Positions 1 to 13,000 of a stretch of DNA of 64,000 bases are shown here, one piece after another. Positions within the stretch are counted from its first letter, which is position 1; the number at the start of each line of letters is the position of its first letter. The stretch is taken from positions 62,932,605-62,996,604 of the forward strand of contig CM077643.1 of NCBI GenBank assembly GCA_039707465.1. The letters are read 5' to 3'. This stretch comes from Rhabdophis nuchalis. Its lineage: Eukaryota > Chordata > Lepidosauria > Squamata > Natricidae. A program made the translations under genes and the position numbers. The notes under the pieces are model-generated. The model had not been told where the DNA came from, searched no databases, and worked only from the letters and a program-made list of their open reading frames with translations.

Positions 1-978
1 TGTATGTTTGTGTGTGTGTCTAGTCCAATGCTCACCGAAAACCATGGCTTATGGCATTACCTGGAAAGTCAAGAGAATAAGCAGGGCGATAGAAAAATGA
101 ATTCTAATTTTGAAAGCTTAAAACGTAATTATTTTTCATTTACCTGTCTCAAGATGTCAGTTTCATCATTAATTTAGTGAGCTCCAGTTTAGGAAAAACT
201 TAAACCAAAGAAGAATCTTTTGCTCTTAACTGCCATGGCATGAAAACTATGAATCTGCTGCCAAGCACTCAGATCTCAATCAAAGACTGCTGGCCAGGAC
301 TCCAGGGGTTAATCGTAACCAATATTCATTTAGCTTTGGCATAACTTAAAATGACCACTGGATGGTCATAGATCAAAGGTTATCTGTACTCCATTATGCC
401 AAGTTTAAAATCATGTTTCCTAAATACATCCAAATTGTTTACAAATATGTTGAAAAACAGAAACTAGAACAGAGGGCTACAGTATGTCACTCAGTGCACT
501 CAAGCATTAATCATAATGGAGAACCACTGATGTAATGATATTGGGTTATAACCTTTTACCTAACTCTGGATTCACCTAATGGCAGCATAGTCACACTTTA
601 TTAATTGACCAAGATCATCTTAGTGATAATTTGGATTTGGATTTTTTCCAGATATTCTAATCTTTATGTCACATTGGTTGTGAGAGAAATAGCCCAGGAT
701 TCAAAGATACATTTATTAATAATTGCAATTTACGAAAAGCATACTTGGCAGCAATAAGGAAATTTTTCCTTAACGTATCTAATATATTTTGGTCGTTCAT
801 AAAAGAAAATCACTTATAATTGAAGTAAGTAATTTGAAAACTTATATTGTATGAATTCGACCTAACATGTTAAATCAATCCAATTTAGAAACGGTGTGAT
901 CTCTTGCAAATTAATACAAATATTATCTGGAATTATTTTCACTGATTTATCAATTATGAATTATCAAGCTTTGCTCAC
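1..978. other. PPP4R4 intron 7 (partial), no recognised feature
   Basis: AT-rich sequence with no exon, SINE or LINE that I can identify. The short TG-rich run at 4-19 is a minor simple repeat. Confidence 0.6.
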
Positions 979-1086
979 CCTATTCCTTGAGCAATTAGTT
1001 CTAGCTGCCGGCACATGTAGGAACGAACTTCATATTCTACATCCTGGCAAAGAGATTTTACCAAGGGAAGGATTTCTCTTTTAATG
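979..1086 (-). CDS. PPP4R4: PPP4R4 coding exon 7
   Basis: This 108-nt exon has an acceptor tttttag and a donor gtgagc. It encodes IKREILPLVKSLCQDVEYE, then VRSYMCRQLELIAQGIG with the last glycine split. It is the last PPP4R4 exon in the window; the next recalled segment (beginning TELTK in mammals) is not found in 1-978. Confidence 0.94.
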
Positions 1087-4000
1087 CTAAAAAGGAAACA
1101 GTTAAATTGTAATAGAAAAAAAAATGCTCTCATATATTTTATCACATATATCTCAAAACTGTAAAAAAAGGGTAAAAACTCATAAATATAATTTATATAA
1201 TTGTTAGAATAATGTATGCAATAACTGTATTTATGTTTTTTCAATGTCTGAACAACAATACTACAATAGATATAAAAGATAATTTACACTTCTCAAATGT
1301 TAAGAACATATAGGCCACTATACCATCATAACAATATTTAATAGTGAAATACTAGAAGCACAAATGTTAGCAAACAAATAGAACTGCAAACTCTAACTAC
1401 TTTATCAGTATTAAAGATATGTACATAGATACATAATTGGAAAATGTATCAAAATTCTAAATTACTAAACAGGCAACATAAATGATAAAGCATGAATTTC
1501 ATGTCTGTTCAAACCAGACGGATCTGAAAAAATCTTCTAGAAAAGCAAGATATTATTAGAGTTGAACTAAATGCTTTAAAACTCACAATTTACTTTGGAA
1601 ACAACAGAAGGTTCTTGAGAATACAAAATACATTTTGAAAACCTGGTTCATTTTGTTCTGCTTCATTTGCTCATTTTGTTCCCTCATTTGTTAATGTAAG
1701 TCTTTTGATTGGCATCAGGATGAAGGCAAGCATTCTTGGACTTTGCTTTCATAGAATCATGACAGAACAAAATTTGACTGGCTACTTGGCACCATCCTGA
1801 AGTCAAATCATATTTTGATCATTTTTTTCTACTTTCCCTTGGGCACACAGGAAAAAAGGGTCAAGTCAAGAAATCTAGCAATCTATGTTATATCATTGTT
1901 AAAATATAATGGGTGCCTTTATTTCCTGACTATTCACCGGAAAGTTCTCAAAACAACGCCACATAGCTGTGTGGTGAGAAGAACAGGCCGGTAGAGAAGC
2001 AATAAAGGGGGTTTGGAACATACTCCCCCTAAGCGAACTGCCAGGACATCCTGTGCATTGTTTTATTTGAGCCTCCACCTTACCTCCCCCCACCCCATCC
2101 TACCCCCCCTTATCCCCCCCCCCAATATGATAGAACTCTCCTGACTTATTGAATTACTGGAATACCATCTCTCAGTATTATATGAACTCTAATATGTCTT
2201 GCTGTAAATACCCTAGGCCAGGGGTCTGCAAAGTTGGCTCTTTTAAGACTGGTGGACTTCAACTCCCAGAATTCCCCAGCCAGCATAGCTGGCTGGGGAA
2301 TTCTGGGAGTTGAAGTCCACCAGTCTTAAAAGAGCCAACTTTGCAGACCCCTGGCCTAGGCGATCCTCCCTGTTTTAAGGGCTAGCATAGCCTTCTTGTA
2401 ATATATCTAGAACCCATTACGTACTCAAGGTTAGATCTCCTTTGCCTGCGAGAGTCTCCCCTCTCGCAGGCGTGGCCCCCTAGTCTAACACGGGCCCACC
2501 TCGAGGATGGACTGATTGCTCCTGAGAGGTGGGCGAAGCGCAAACTCAGGGGGTTTTTATCCAAATTTTTAATTCGGTTTTTAGGGGGTCCCGGGGTGGG
2601 GGGTGGGTTTGGGCAGTTAGAAGTAGGTCAGAGTATAGGGCCGGCCGGCGGAAACAAGAAAAAGGTGAGGTCTTTTAAGGAGGGGGGAGGGGGGTCGTTC
2701 CTATGGAGGGTTCTCCCATCGGTACGGTCCTAGGGAGGGGCAGGGGTGGCGGGAGACAGGATGGGGGATCGGGGCCGCTGGTTACAAGCGGTCCCTCGCC
2801 CCGACCCCCTGTGCTCCCCTTGAGGGCTAGGTGGTCAAGGATTACAGAGCCGGGGCCCCAGGCTGATGTTTTGTAACGTCAGGTCCGTGGTGAACAAAGC
2901 CCCCCTCATTAATCACCTAGTGTCAGAGGGGGACCGGGACCTGGTGGGAATAACGGAGACCTGGTTGGGCCCCGAGGGGGGTTTACCCCTCATGGATATG
3001 TGCCCACCAGGCTACCGTGCATTTCATCAGCCTTGGGCCTCTGGCAGGGGTGGAGGAGTGGCGATTATTGTTAGGGAAGGTCTCAAGCCGAGGGAGACCA
3101 CTGTACCACAGACGACCGCTGTGAGTCCCTCTACGTGAGGTGGGGCCTAGGAAGGCAGCTGGGCTTGCTGATTGTATACCTGGCTCCCCGCTATGTAACA
3201 GCAGCCCTGCCCGAGCTCGAGGTGATCGCCGAGATGGCGGTTGAGACCCCCAGACTATTAGTCGTGGGGGACTTTAACTTGCCAGCGGCGGGCGAGACAT
3301 CCGAGGTAGCTCGGGAGTTCATGGCTTCCATGACGGCCATGGACCTGACCCAAGTAGTTCGGGGCCCCACCCACAACGGAGGACACACGCTGGATCTGAT
3401 TTTTGTCTCTGGCCAGTGGAGAAGTGATCTCGGAATCGGGGATTTAGTCATCCCACCCTTGTCATGGACAGATCACTATCTCCTTCAGCTGGACTTTCCA
3501 ATCGCCACACCCCACCACGGGGAGGCGGAACTGGAGACACCTAGATGGTTCCACCCCAGGCGCCTGATGGATCCTGAAAGGTCTGTAGACTTGATCCGCG
3601 ACACGACTGAGGACCTAGTGGCCGCATGGTATAGTGCAGCCACGATGGGCCTTGGACCGTGTCGCGCCTTTGAGGCCTCTCAAGCGGCGTCGCCTCACCC
3701 AGGCTCCCTGGTTTACCGAGGAGCTGAGGGAGATGAAACGCCGCAAGAGACGCCTAGAGAGTAGGTGGAGATCCTCTCGGTCCGAATCCGACCGAACACT
3801 AGTGAGAGCCCATTTGAGGACTTACTTAGTGGCAATGAGGGTGGCCAGACATGAGTATTGTGCCACCCTCATCGCATTCGCAGATAACCGCCCGGCGGCC
3901 CTGTTTGGGGTGACCCGCTCCCTCCTTCAACAGAGGTCGCGGGAAGCCCCGTTGCAGGGCCGTGCCGAGGAATTTGGTGAATATCTGCTGGATAAAATCA

Positions 4001-7000
4001 CTCAGATCCGGAGCGGGCTGCCCTCCACAGACAGTAGTCTACAGGAAGTTCCCGAGGCAGGTTTTGAGACTATTTTATGGGAGGACTTTGACTTTGTTGC
4101 TGCCGATGATATGGACAGGTTGTCGAGGAGACTAAAGGCCACCACATGTTTATTGGATCCGTGTCCATCCTGGCTTGTACTGGCATCCTGGGAGGTGACA
4201 CGAGGCAGGCTCCAGGACACAGTGGACGCTTCTTTGAGTGAGGGGTTTTTGCCTTCCGCCTTGAAGGAGGCGGTGGTGAGACCTCTCCTCAAGAAGCCTT
4301 CCCTAGACCCAGCATTATTGGAGAATTACTGTCCGGTCTCCAACCTTCACTTTCTAGCGAAGGTTGTAGAGAGTGTGGTGGCACTGCAGCTTCCTCACCA
4401 TCTGGAGGAAATTGATTATCTAGACCCGCGCCAGTCCGGCTTTCGACCCAGTCATAGCACCGAAACGGCATTGGTCGCGTTGGTGGATGATCTCTGGAGG
4501 GGGCGGGATAGAGGTTGTTCCTCTATCCTCGTCCTGTTAGATCTCTCAGCGGCTTTTGATACCATCGACCATGGTATCCTATTGCGCCAACTGGGGGGTT
4601 TGGGGGTGAGAGGCACCGTTTTACGGTGGTTCTCCTCCTACCTCTCTGGTCGGTCACAATTCGTGTTGACAGGAGGGCAGAGGTCGACTCCTAGGCCCCT
4701 CACTTGTGGGGTGCCGCAAGGGTCGGTCCTCTCGCCACTCCTGTTCAACACGTATATGAAGCCGCTGGGTGAGATCATCCGTGGTTTTGGGGTAGAATAC
4801 CATCTGTACGCTGATGACACTCAGCTGTACATCTCTACCCCAAACCACCCCAACGATGCCGTTGAGGTGATGTCCCGGTGTTTGGAGGCCGTACGGATCT
4901 GGATGGGCAGCAACAAACTCAAACTCAACCCGTCCAAGTGGCTGTGGTTTCTGGCCTCCCGGTTTAGCCAGTTGACACCATCACTGGCCATGGGGGGCGA
5001 AGTACTGGCCCCTGTGGAGAGGGGGCACAATTTAGGAGTCCTCCTGGATTTCCGGCTGTCCCTGGAGGATCAGGTGGCGGCCGTGGCGAGGGGGGCGTTT
5101 TATCAGGTCCGCCTGGTCCGCCAATTGCGTCCTTTACTTGACCGGGAGGCCCTTCGCACAGTCACTCAAGTGCTCGTGACTTCTCGCCTGGACTACTGTA
5201 ACACTCTCTACATGGGGCTCCCCTTGAGATGCACTCGGAGGTTGCAGTTGGTCCAGAATGCGGCCGCGCGGGTGATTATGGGTGCTTCAAGGCAATCCCA
5301 CATAACACCGCTCCTGCGCGAGCTGCACTGGCTGCCTGTGACCTTCCGGGTGCATTACAAGGTTTTGATGACCATCTTCAAGGTGCTCCATGGCACGGGG
5401 CCTAGCTACCTACGAGACCGTCTGCTGCCCCATACGTCCCTACGATCAATACGCTCTCACAGAGAGGGTCTGCTCCGGGTGCCGTCAACCGGGCAATGCC
5501 GGTTGGCGACGCCCAGGGGAAGAGCCTTCTCTGTGATGGGCCCAACCCTCTGGAACGCTCTTCCCCCCAACCTCTGTGTCATCTCGAACCTCTGCCTGTT
5601 CCACCAGTGGTTAAAAACGCACTTCTTCCAACAAGCCGGCCTGGCATGATCCTACTCGAACACCGTACTGCTTTTAGTTACCAAAGTTTTAATTCAGGGG
5701 TTTTAATGTGGGTTTTAGCGCAGGGTGGGTTAATTTAATTTAGTTTTAAGAATGTTTTATTTTTTGTATATTTGTATATTTATATTTTATATTCCCTGTG
5801 CGCCGCCCCGAGTCCCTATGTGGTGAGATAGGTGCGGCTTATAAATTCGAATAATAAATAAATAAATATATAAATAAATAAAAGGGAGGGTGTATTATCG
5901 CTACAAGATAAAAAATAAAATAAATTCATATGCTAACAGAAGATAATGGATTCAAATAACATTCACTGACATTATTTTTAATGTCTTCACATACCCACAT
6001 AAAATATCCAACATGCTGTAGCCTATCAACACGCCAATGCAAGGTCTGAAGAAAATTAAGAAAATCACAATGAACTTACCTTGAACATTCATAAATCTCA
6101 ATTCTTATATAAACTCTATTCTAAGTTACACTATCATATTCTTTGAAACTAAAAGACAGGCAGACAAATCCAATACCATTATAAGAGCAAACAAGGTGGT
6201 ACTTCTGAACAAAAATGAGGTTGACTGTTTCTGAAATTGCTTTCATGCTGGATCGCATGCAATTATTGTATATCCTTCAATATGGTATACCAGTCTTGAC
6301 AATAAATTTAAAAACATTTCCAAACAAAATAACATAAAATCTAAAATGGCAACCACTAGGGCAAATCACGGAAATAAGAATAAAATTTACTGAATGACAC
6401 TGTGCAGGACAAAGATGATAATTGAAGGTGTAGAAAATATTTATCCTTTTATAGAGGATACAATTCAGCACCTACAATTGCTATGTAGACTCAGTCATTC
6501 CCATTTAGATAAAAAAAAGATGCTGCTCTCTAGAGCTTTATGGATTGTGTCTTAGGATCACTGTCTAATATAGTTTGTCAATATCCGAAACTAGTATTAT
6601 TTTCTATTGCAACAAAATGAGGTCACCTTGTTTCCTTTGTAGAAGACCATTTATTCATTAGGACATCTAAAACACACACAAACTACTCACATATGAGCTT
6701 CAAACTTGTTAGCTAATTTCCCCAAGATTTTACAACTAACCAGGCGAGACTGAAGCGTTTGGGAAAGCTGTGCCTTGGAAACAAGAGGATTCAGGATCTA
6801 TAGGACAGAAAACAAGAAGAAATTCAGGTAACAAATGTAGAATTAGATAAATAAAAGTCAAGCAACAAAAATATGCATTAAGAACTACTTCACATGCTAA
6901 AACCTTTATTAATATCAGCTTTCCAAATCAAGCTTGCAACGAGTCAGCATACTTGAAATTATAGATTACATTTGATAAAATTTATTTTAAAAATTATATA

Positions 7001-10000
7001 TCAGAAAAATATTAACCTGTGGCATAATGGCCAGGTTAGTAAAACCACTAAGATAAACTCAGAGTTTATACTCTCAATCTAGAACAATGTAAATGTATTT
7101 TAAGTTTTGCACAATTTTAAACTAACTTGGTTTTTCCCATTCCATATAAATCTTAAACATTCACTAATCTTTGTTTTAATATATGTTGTTGAGCCAAGTT
7201 TTCAATACTCCCAAGTTTCATTTGGATTAATGCCTCTAGCAAAACAAAGTCCATTCTGAATTATCAAAGTCTTTTTTCTACATTTAAAAATATAACAGCT
7301 GCCTTCTTTTTATTAAAGTTGATAAATTTTAGTCTATTTATAATAAATGTTACCTTTTATTTTACTTTTTGGAATATAATTGTCTGATTTACATGTACAG
7401 TTTTGGGAATGCACTTCATACATTTTGCTAATATATATTTGTAAAAAAAATTGGCCTATATGCCTGAGATTTCTTTGGGTTATTACTGTATTTTTCGGAG
7501 TATAAGATGCAGCTTTTTCCTTCAAATAAGAGGCTGAAAATCTGGGTGCATCTTATACAATGAATACAGCATTTTTTGCCTCCTGAAACCCAACCCCCTT
7601 TACCAAAATGGCCGTGCATAGCTTGTAGGAGGCTTTCAGGGAACTCCTGGGGGCCTGGGGAGGGCTTTTGGTATTATTTTTCTTGTTTGACTTTCATTCT
7701 TCATTTTCAATAAGAGTTCTGCTAATACCTCTTCTATCTTTTTGTTACACAAAGTCAACAGCATTTCTGTGCCTGGCGACTTATTCGTTTTAATTTTCTT
7801 TACTGCTTATTTAATCTCTTGCATTCATATTAATTTGCTTAAGATTTATCTACATTCTTTAGTAAATTCTTTAAGCTGAGTTTTCAATGAATGCTTTTGA
7901 ATGCCTCTTGTTATTTTATGCCTGGAATATAATTCCACACAAAATATTCTTTTGTTATTATCAATCTTATATATATATATATATTCTTCATAACTATATC
8001 AGCTTCTTTCTTTCTTTTTTCTCATTTCATATGTCAGAGGTTTCCTTGGTTTGTTTGCATTTTCAAAATGATTTTGTTTGCTTTTTTATCTTTTGAAATT
8101 ATATCACTTCCAATAAATCTAAATGTTAATTTATTGAATTCTTTCAGTGCTTGTTGATTGAGACTAGTTTTATGAATCTATCCTGTCTTTTATTCTATCT
8201 TCTAATTATAATTTCTATTATGGTTTTTTTCCTGATTTGCTGCAAATTTTCTCATTAAGATTCCTCTCATATATGTTTTACTTGTCTCCCATATTGTCTC
8301 TTGTAGCATATTTTTACAAACAATAATTCTTATTTCTATAATTCTTTAAGCAACACTATATGATTGGTATTTCTCTAAGTAACACCTATCATTCATCCTC
8401 CATCGGAAGATAATTTCTGAAACCAGGATATTACAATTAGAGTATGATCTACAGTACATACATCACTGAGTCAATATTATTTCTTCCCATTAATATCATT
8501 GGGAAACAATATTACCTCATGTCTAATAGTTTCTTTTGGAAGAGCTTCTATTGCAGCAAGAAGTGTGTCCAGCCAAGCATTACTAACACCTGTGAAGTAC
8601 AAATAAACTACAGATATAAGCACCACAAACCAGTTCTGTAAAATTCTTTTAGACAATGACTTCAGTTAACAACATTATGACAGCAGTAACACTAAAATAA
8701 ATATATAATGTATACATTATAGAAGTTAGTATGTTAAAATATAATTTAACAGATCAAATAGGAATTTGGCTCCCACCAAATAAAAGCCTAGACTGAACTT
8801 ATCTTGGAGTTTACTGACTGACTTGTTCAGTGACCATATGAAGTTTTGACAGTGCTGAAAAATTAAACTTTTAAGACCTATGTCCACATTAACAACCTTT
8901 GTAGTCTCTCTCAGTCATATGATTACCATTACAGTCAGTACATATTGTTTTGTGCCTGATCTGTTTTTCTTTTTGTTTCTCCCTTGCAATGAGAGATTGA
9001 AGAAGAAGGGACCACAAGTGAGTTTGTAGGCACAAATCGGGAATGCATTGGGTTGTTTATATAGTAACCTCATGGTTTTATTCCCTGGGCATTCTTTGGA
9101 TTGCCAGCACCACCTCATTTCTTTTGATGTGTCTTCCCCATTATGTGCCTGCTTAGTTTCTTGTAATTCCCTCCTTTTTTATATAATTTAATTAAAAGGG
9201 GTTTCTTTAAAAAAAAAAGGTGAAACAAAACAAAAACTAATCAACTACATGATGTAGCACTAGCAAACCTATTCTGTAATTACATATTTTATTCCTGCAC
9301 GTACTGCTTTAAATAGTAAATTATCAGAAGAAAAAGAAGAGCAAACTAAGAAATCAGCAACATGGCATTCCTCTGACCTGCATCTCTATGCTCCAGATTC
9401 TGTAGAATGAGTTGTAAGAATGAGTGAGAGTAAGTATGGATGGATATTGACTCCTCTTGAAGAATTGTTAAAAGAGAAACAGCTGCTGTTAATTGCATTT
9501 CCACACCTGCAACAGGTAGAACTTCCTGTATAATCAAAAAATAATAATAACTAAGCAAAAGATATACACACATTAAAAGAAGATATGACAAGTATAAAAT
9601 ATACATCTTGCTGTTTCTAAAATTTATCACATCTTAATCACACCTACTTTATAATTATTGTGTTTTATTATAGTTTTGCTTTCTCACACTTTTAGGACAA
9701 TTGAACATGGCTGCCTTAACATGCCCACTTCTTCTCAGGCACTCCACTGTGACTGACCAAACACAGGCATTCTTACTCGGCTGGCACTCCACCAGCAGTC
9801 CTCTCCTGCCATTATTCCAGCAGCCTTCTTCCCCGGCCCTTTCATCAATTATGTTTCACAGAGGGGTACTTCTCCACAGCCATTTGGCTATGTGGGACAT
9901 ATAAATGTGCATCTGGGCAGCCAATCCGCATGCCAAGGGGTGGGCAGACTTGGGCATGGGAAGGTGGAGGGCATTGCTTTGATGTGCAGGCAAGAAGAGG

Positions 10001-13000
10001 GGAAAAAGCAGCCCATATATGTTGGGGACAGGGCTGCTTTTTTGTGTGTGAAACCCTCCTTGCTCTCACTCCTTCCAGCTCTCTTTCTTCCAGCGGCACC
10101 TGGACAGAGTTGGAGGAGGTTAAAAAAAAGAGAAGGGAGAAAAGGGAGAGTTCCCTTGTATTCTTTTAGTTTTGGGATGAACTCACCCCTTCCTTTCACC
10201 CTACCTGTGGAAGGACCAGATTCAAATTTCTCACTTCTTGACCATGAGGCAAATATACTCACTTTTCCACACCTATCGCATCTCCTCCATGCTGGCATTT
10301 TTGGGGTGTGAAGGACTTAAAAGTCTTAATGTGTGTTTCTGTCTCTGTGTGTGTATTGTGCATGTGTAAATAACCTGGCGGGCTGTTGAGAGAGCCAGTT
10401 TGAAGGGGGGAGCAGTTTTAGGTTCTAACCCTTCATGCAAAACTAGCCACTTTTTTGCCTGCTCTTTTGTCTTCCTGTGATTACAAGATTCTCCCTTTAA
10501 AGTCTGCCCTGTTGAAGAAACTGGGAATCAGCAGCAATAGTTTCAGCAGCTAGTAGCTAACCTTGCCATTATGCCAGGGGACACATGATACTGGGATACT
10601 GCAACCGTCACACATAAGAGTCAATTGCCAAGTGTCTGAATTTTGATCACATGACGATGAGGATTTTGCATAAGTCACTTTTTTCAGTGTCACTGTAAGT
10701 TTGAAGAGTCACTAAACAAACTGTTGTAAATAGAGGACTATATAGTTAATCCTCGACTTACGATCACAACTGAGCCCAACATTTCTGTTATTAAGCAGGA
10801 GAGTTGTTAAGTGAATTTTGCCCTATTTTATAACTTTTCTTGCCACAATTAAGTGAATCATTATAATTGTTAAATTATAACACAGCTGTTAAGTGAATCT
10901 AACTTTCCTTTTGACACACAGTCACAAAAGGTGATGATGTGACCCTGGGACACTGCAACAGTGAGGCAGTTGCCAAGTGTCCAGATTTTGATCATGTGAC
11001 CAGGGAGATGTGCAATAGACGTAACTGTGAAAAACAGTCATAAGTCACTTTTTTCAGGGCTGTTGTAATTTCAAACAGTCACTAAATAAATGGTTGTAAG
11101 TCAACGACTACTTGTACATAATTTTTGCTGTAATAAAATACAGCTGTTAAAATCAGTGGGAAGGTTATTATTCTTGGTATAACTGGAATGCATACAGTAC
11201 TTTAATAGAAAAGCATGCTATACCTACTCGAACTTTTGGCAAGACTCTCCTCAGTGTCTCTGTAGGATTCTGTCGCATCAGGAGTGGAAGATTTGCAACC
11301 ACACTTGTCCCTTGGATGTCTTGACCAGAACTTTTTTTTTTTTAAAAAGAACAAAACATTTTTAAATATTTTCTATGAGATCAAGTTTAATAAAAAGAAA
11401 AGAAAAATTGCTAGGAAATGAAACCTCATATCATTGGTATTGGGGAATTGCTAGGAAATGAAACCTCATATCATGGTATTGGGGAATTTTAGCGCAGGGT
11501 TTACTGTTTAATTTGTTTTTATTTAATTGTTTGTATTTTCATGTGTATTTATTGTTTTAACTTCCCTGTGCACCGCTCCGAGTCCCCTTGGGGAGAGGGA
11601 GCGGTCTAGAAATTAAATTATTATTATTATTATTATTATTATTATCATAAAAATACATAAAGCAGATAAATCAATTGTAAAAATAAAAACATGTGAAAAA
11701 GAAATTTACACATACTATTAAGATAATACAATAAATTGAACTCATAAAACCTAAGCCAACAATTATGATTTGCTTTAGATGAATTCAAAATATTTCAACT
11801 TTTACTATCAGACCTTCCTCAGTGTATCATTTAACTGATTTACACAACATGTTCCCAAGACAGACAACTGAACTAAATTTTCAGCTTATATCAATGTAGA
11901 TTTAGTCACCCAAGATCACAAATTTTGGAATATTTCTCATTTCCAAATTATTATTTGAATTAGAAACATTTCAACATCCTTATATTTTAGAACATAATAA
12001 TCTAATGTGAATAGACTTGATAAAAAAAATATTTTGTATCCATTAGTGCAGTTCTTTGAGTGGTTCCCTGAATTCACACACATGGGTAATGTACTTGCAC
12101 AAAGTCCTATTCAAAACCTTACAGAACTTAAAAGATTTAATAGGATGCCCTGCCTTTCCATGTATATAATGTGATTAGCTGAACTTTTTCAGATTTTAAA
12201 ATTAACACAGTAGATCTGAAGGAAAAATGAGATCACCTGAGACCAAGCAAAGTAGAGGAGTGGACTGTATGAATTCATAGTTGGCCACTCAAAGGATGCA
12301 GTTAGAAGTAAATATCCAGCTCTTCTTCATCATGATCTCTTCATGCACAAGTTTCAGCAGCAAATTATTTATCTGGAGGGGGATCTGGAGAAGGGGAATG
12401 AAAGAGATGACAGCCTTTCTAATGGTTGTGTCTTTCTGGGAGTGGAGGTCCAGTTTAGACTACCGGATTAAAATGGGAAATTAATTTTGCTTGGGAGAAT
12501 ATTGGAATGAATAGAGTATAAATTGAAATGGAGTAGGGTATTTGCTCACTAAACACAAATATAATGATGGGTGCTATCCATTTGGAGAAATCTGGAAAGA
12601 ACATATGCTTTAAATGGGCCTTGAAAGCTATTTCCCTCCTCCCAATTGACGCTAAAATGATACTGCACAGTCCTGCATGAAAAATGAAAAGATGGTGGTC
12701 ATCCAATGTTCTGAATTCTGAACCAAATATCTTAGATGCAGAGTTTAGAAGGGGAGGTACCAGTGGTAAGGAATGCATTGAGATAGAAGACACAAAGATA
12801 ATATTTTTGATAAGATGGTCAGAAGAGAAACAAGTATGCAAAAAGTATATAGTTAAATAGAGAGAATGAGAACTGAATTGCAAAACAAATAAATAAAGGA
12901 AGAATTAATAAGGAAGGGGAAGACAGAGAAAGTCATGGCTGGATGAAGATGATGAGTTCCTCAAAAACAGAAAGGTCATAAGTTTAAAAAACCAAGTATA

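Larger units (their letters stand above)
2430..5885 (+). mobile_element. Near full-length CR1/L2-type LINE
   Basis: A non-LTR retrotransposon in PPP4R4 intron 6, antisense to the gene. In order it has a GC-rich 5' region (about 2430-2865), a broken apurinic-type endonuclease (2866-3764), an open reverse-transcriptase frame (3634-5649), a 3' UTR with the motif gcgccgccccgagtccc, and an AATA-rich tail ending about 5885. The RT carries SAAFDTIDH, GVPQGSVLSPLLFN and the catalytic YADD. The 5' boundary is approximate and I found no clean target duplication. The clade (CR1/L2 supergroup) is assigned from motif resemblance only. Confidence 0.88.

Noticed and set aside
1..978. Search for PPP4R4 exon 8
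   Set aside because: No minus-strand segment resembling the next expected residues with splice sites was found.
9845..10311. Overlapping 79-139 codon frames on both strands
   Set aside because: No recognisable motif, opposite-strand overlap and location in a PPP4R4 intron. Probably an unclassified repeat.
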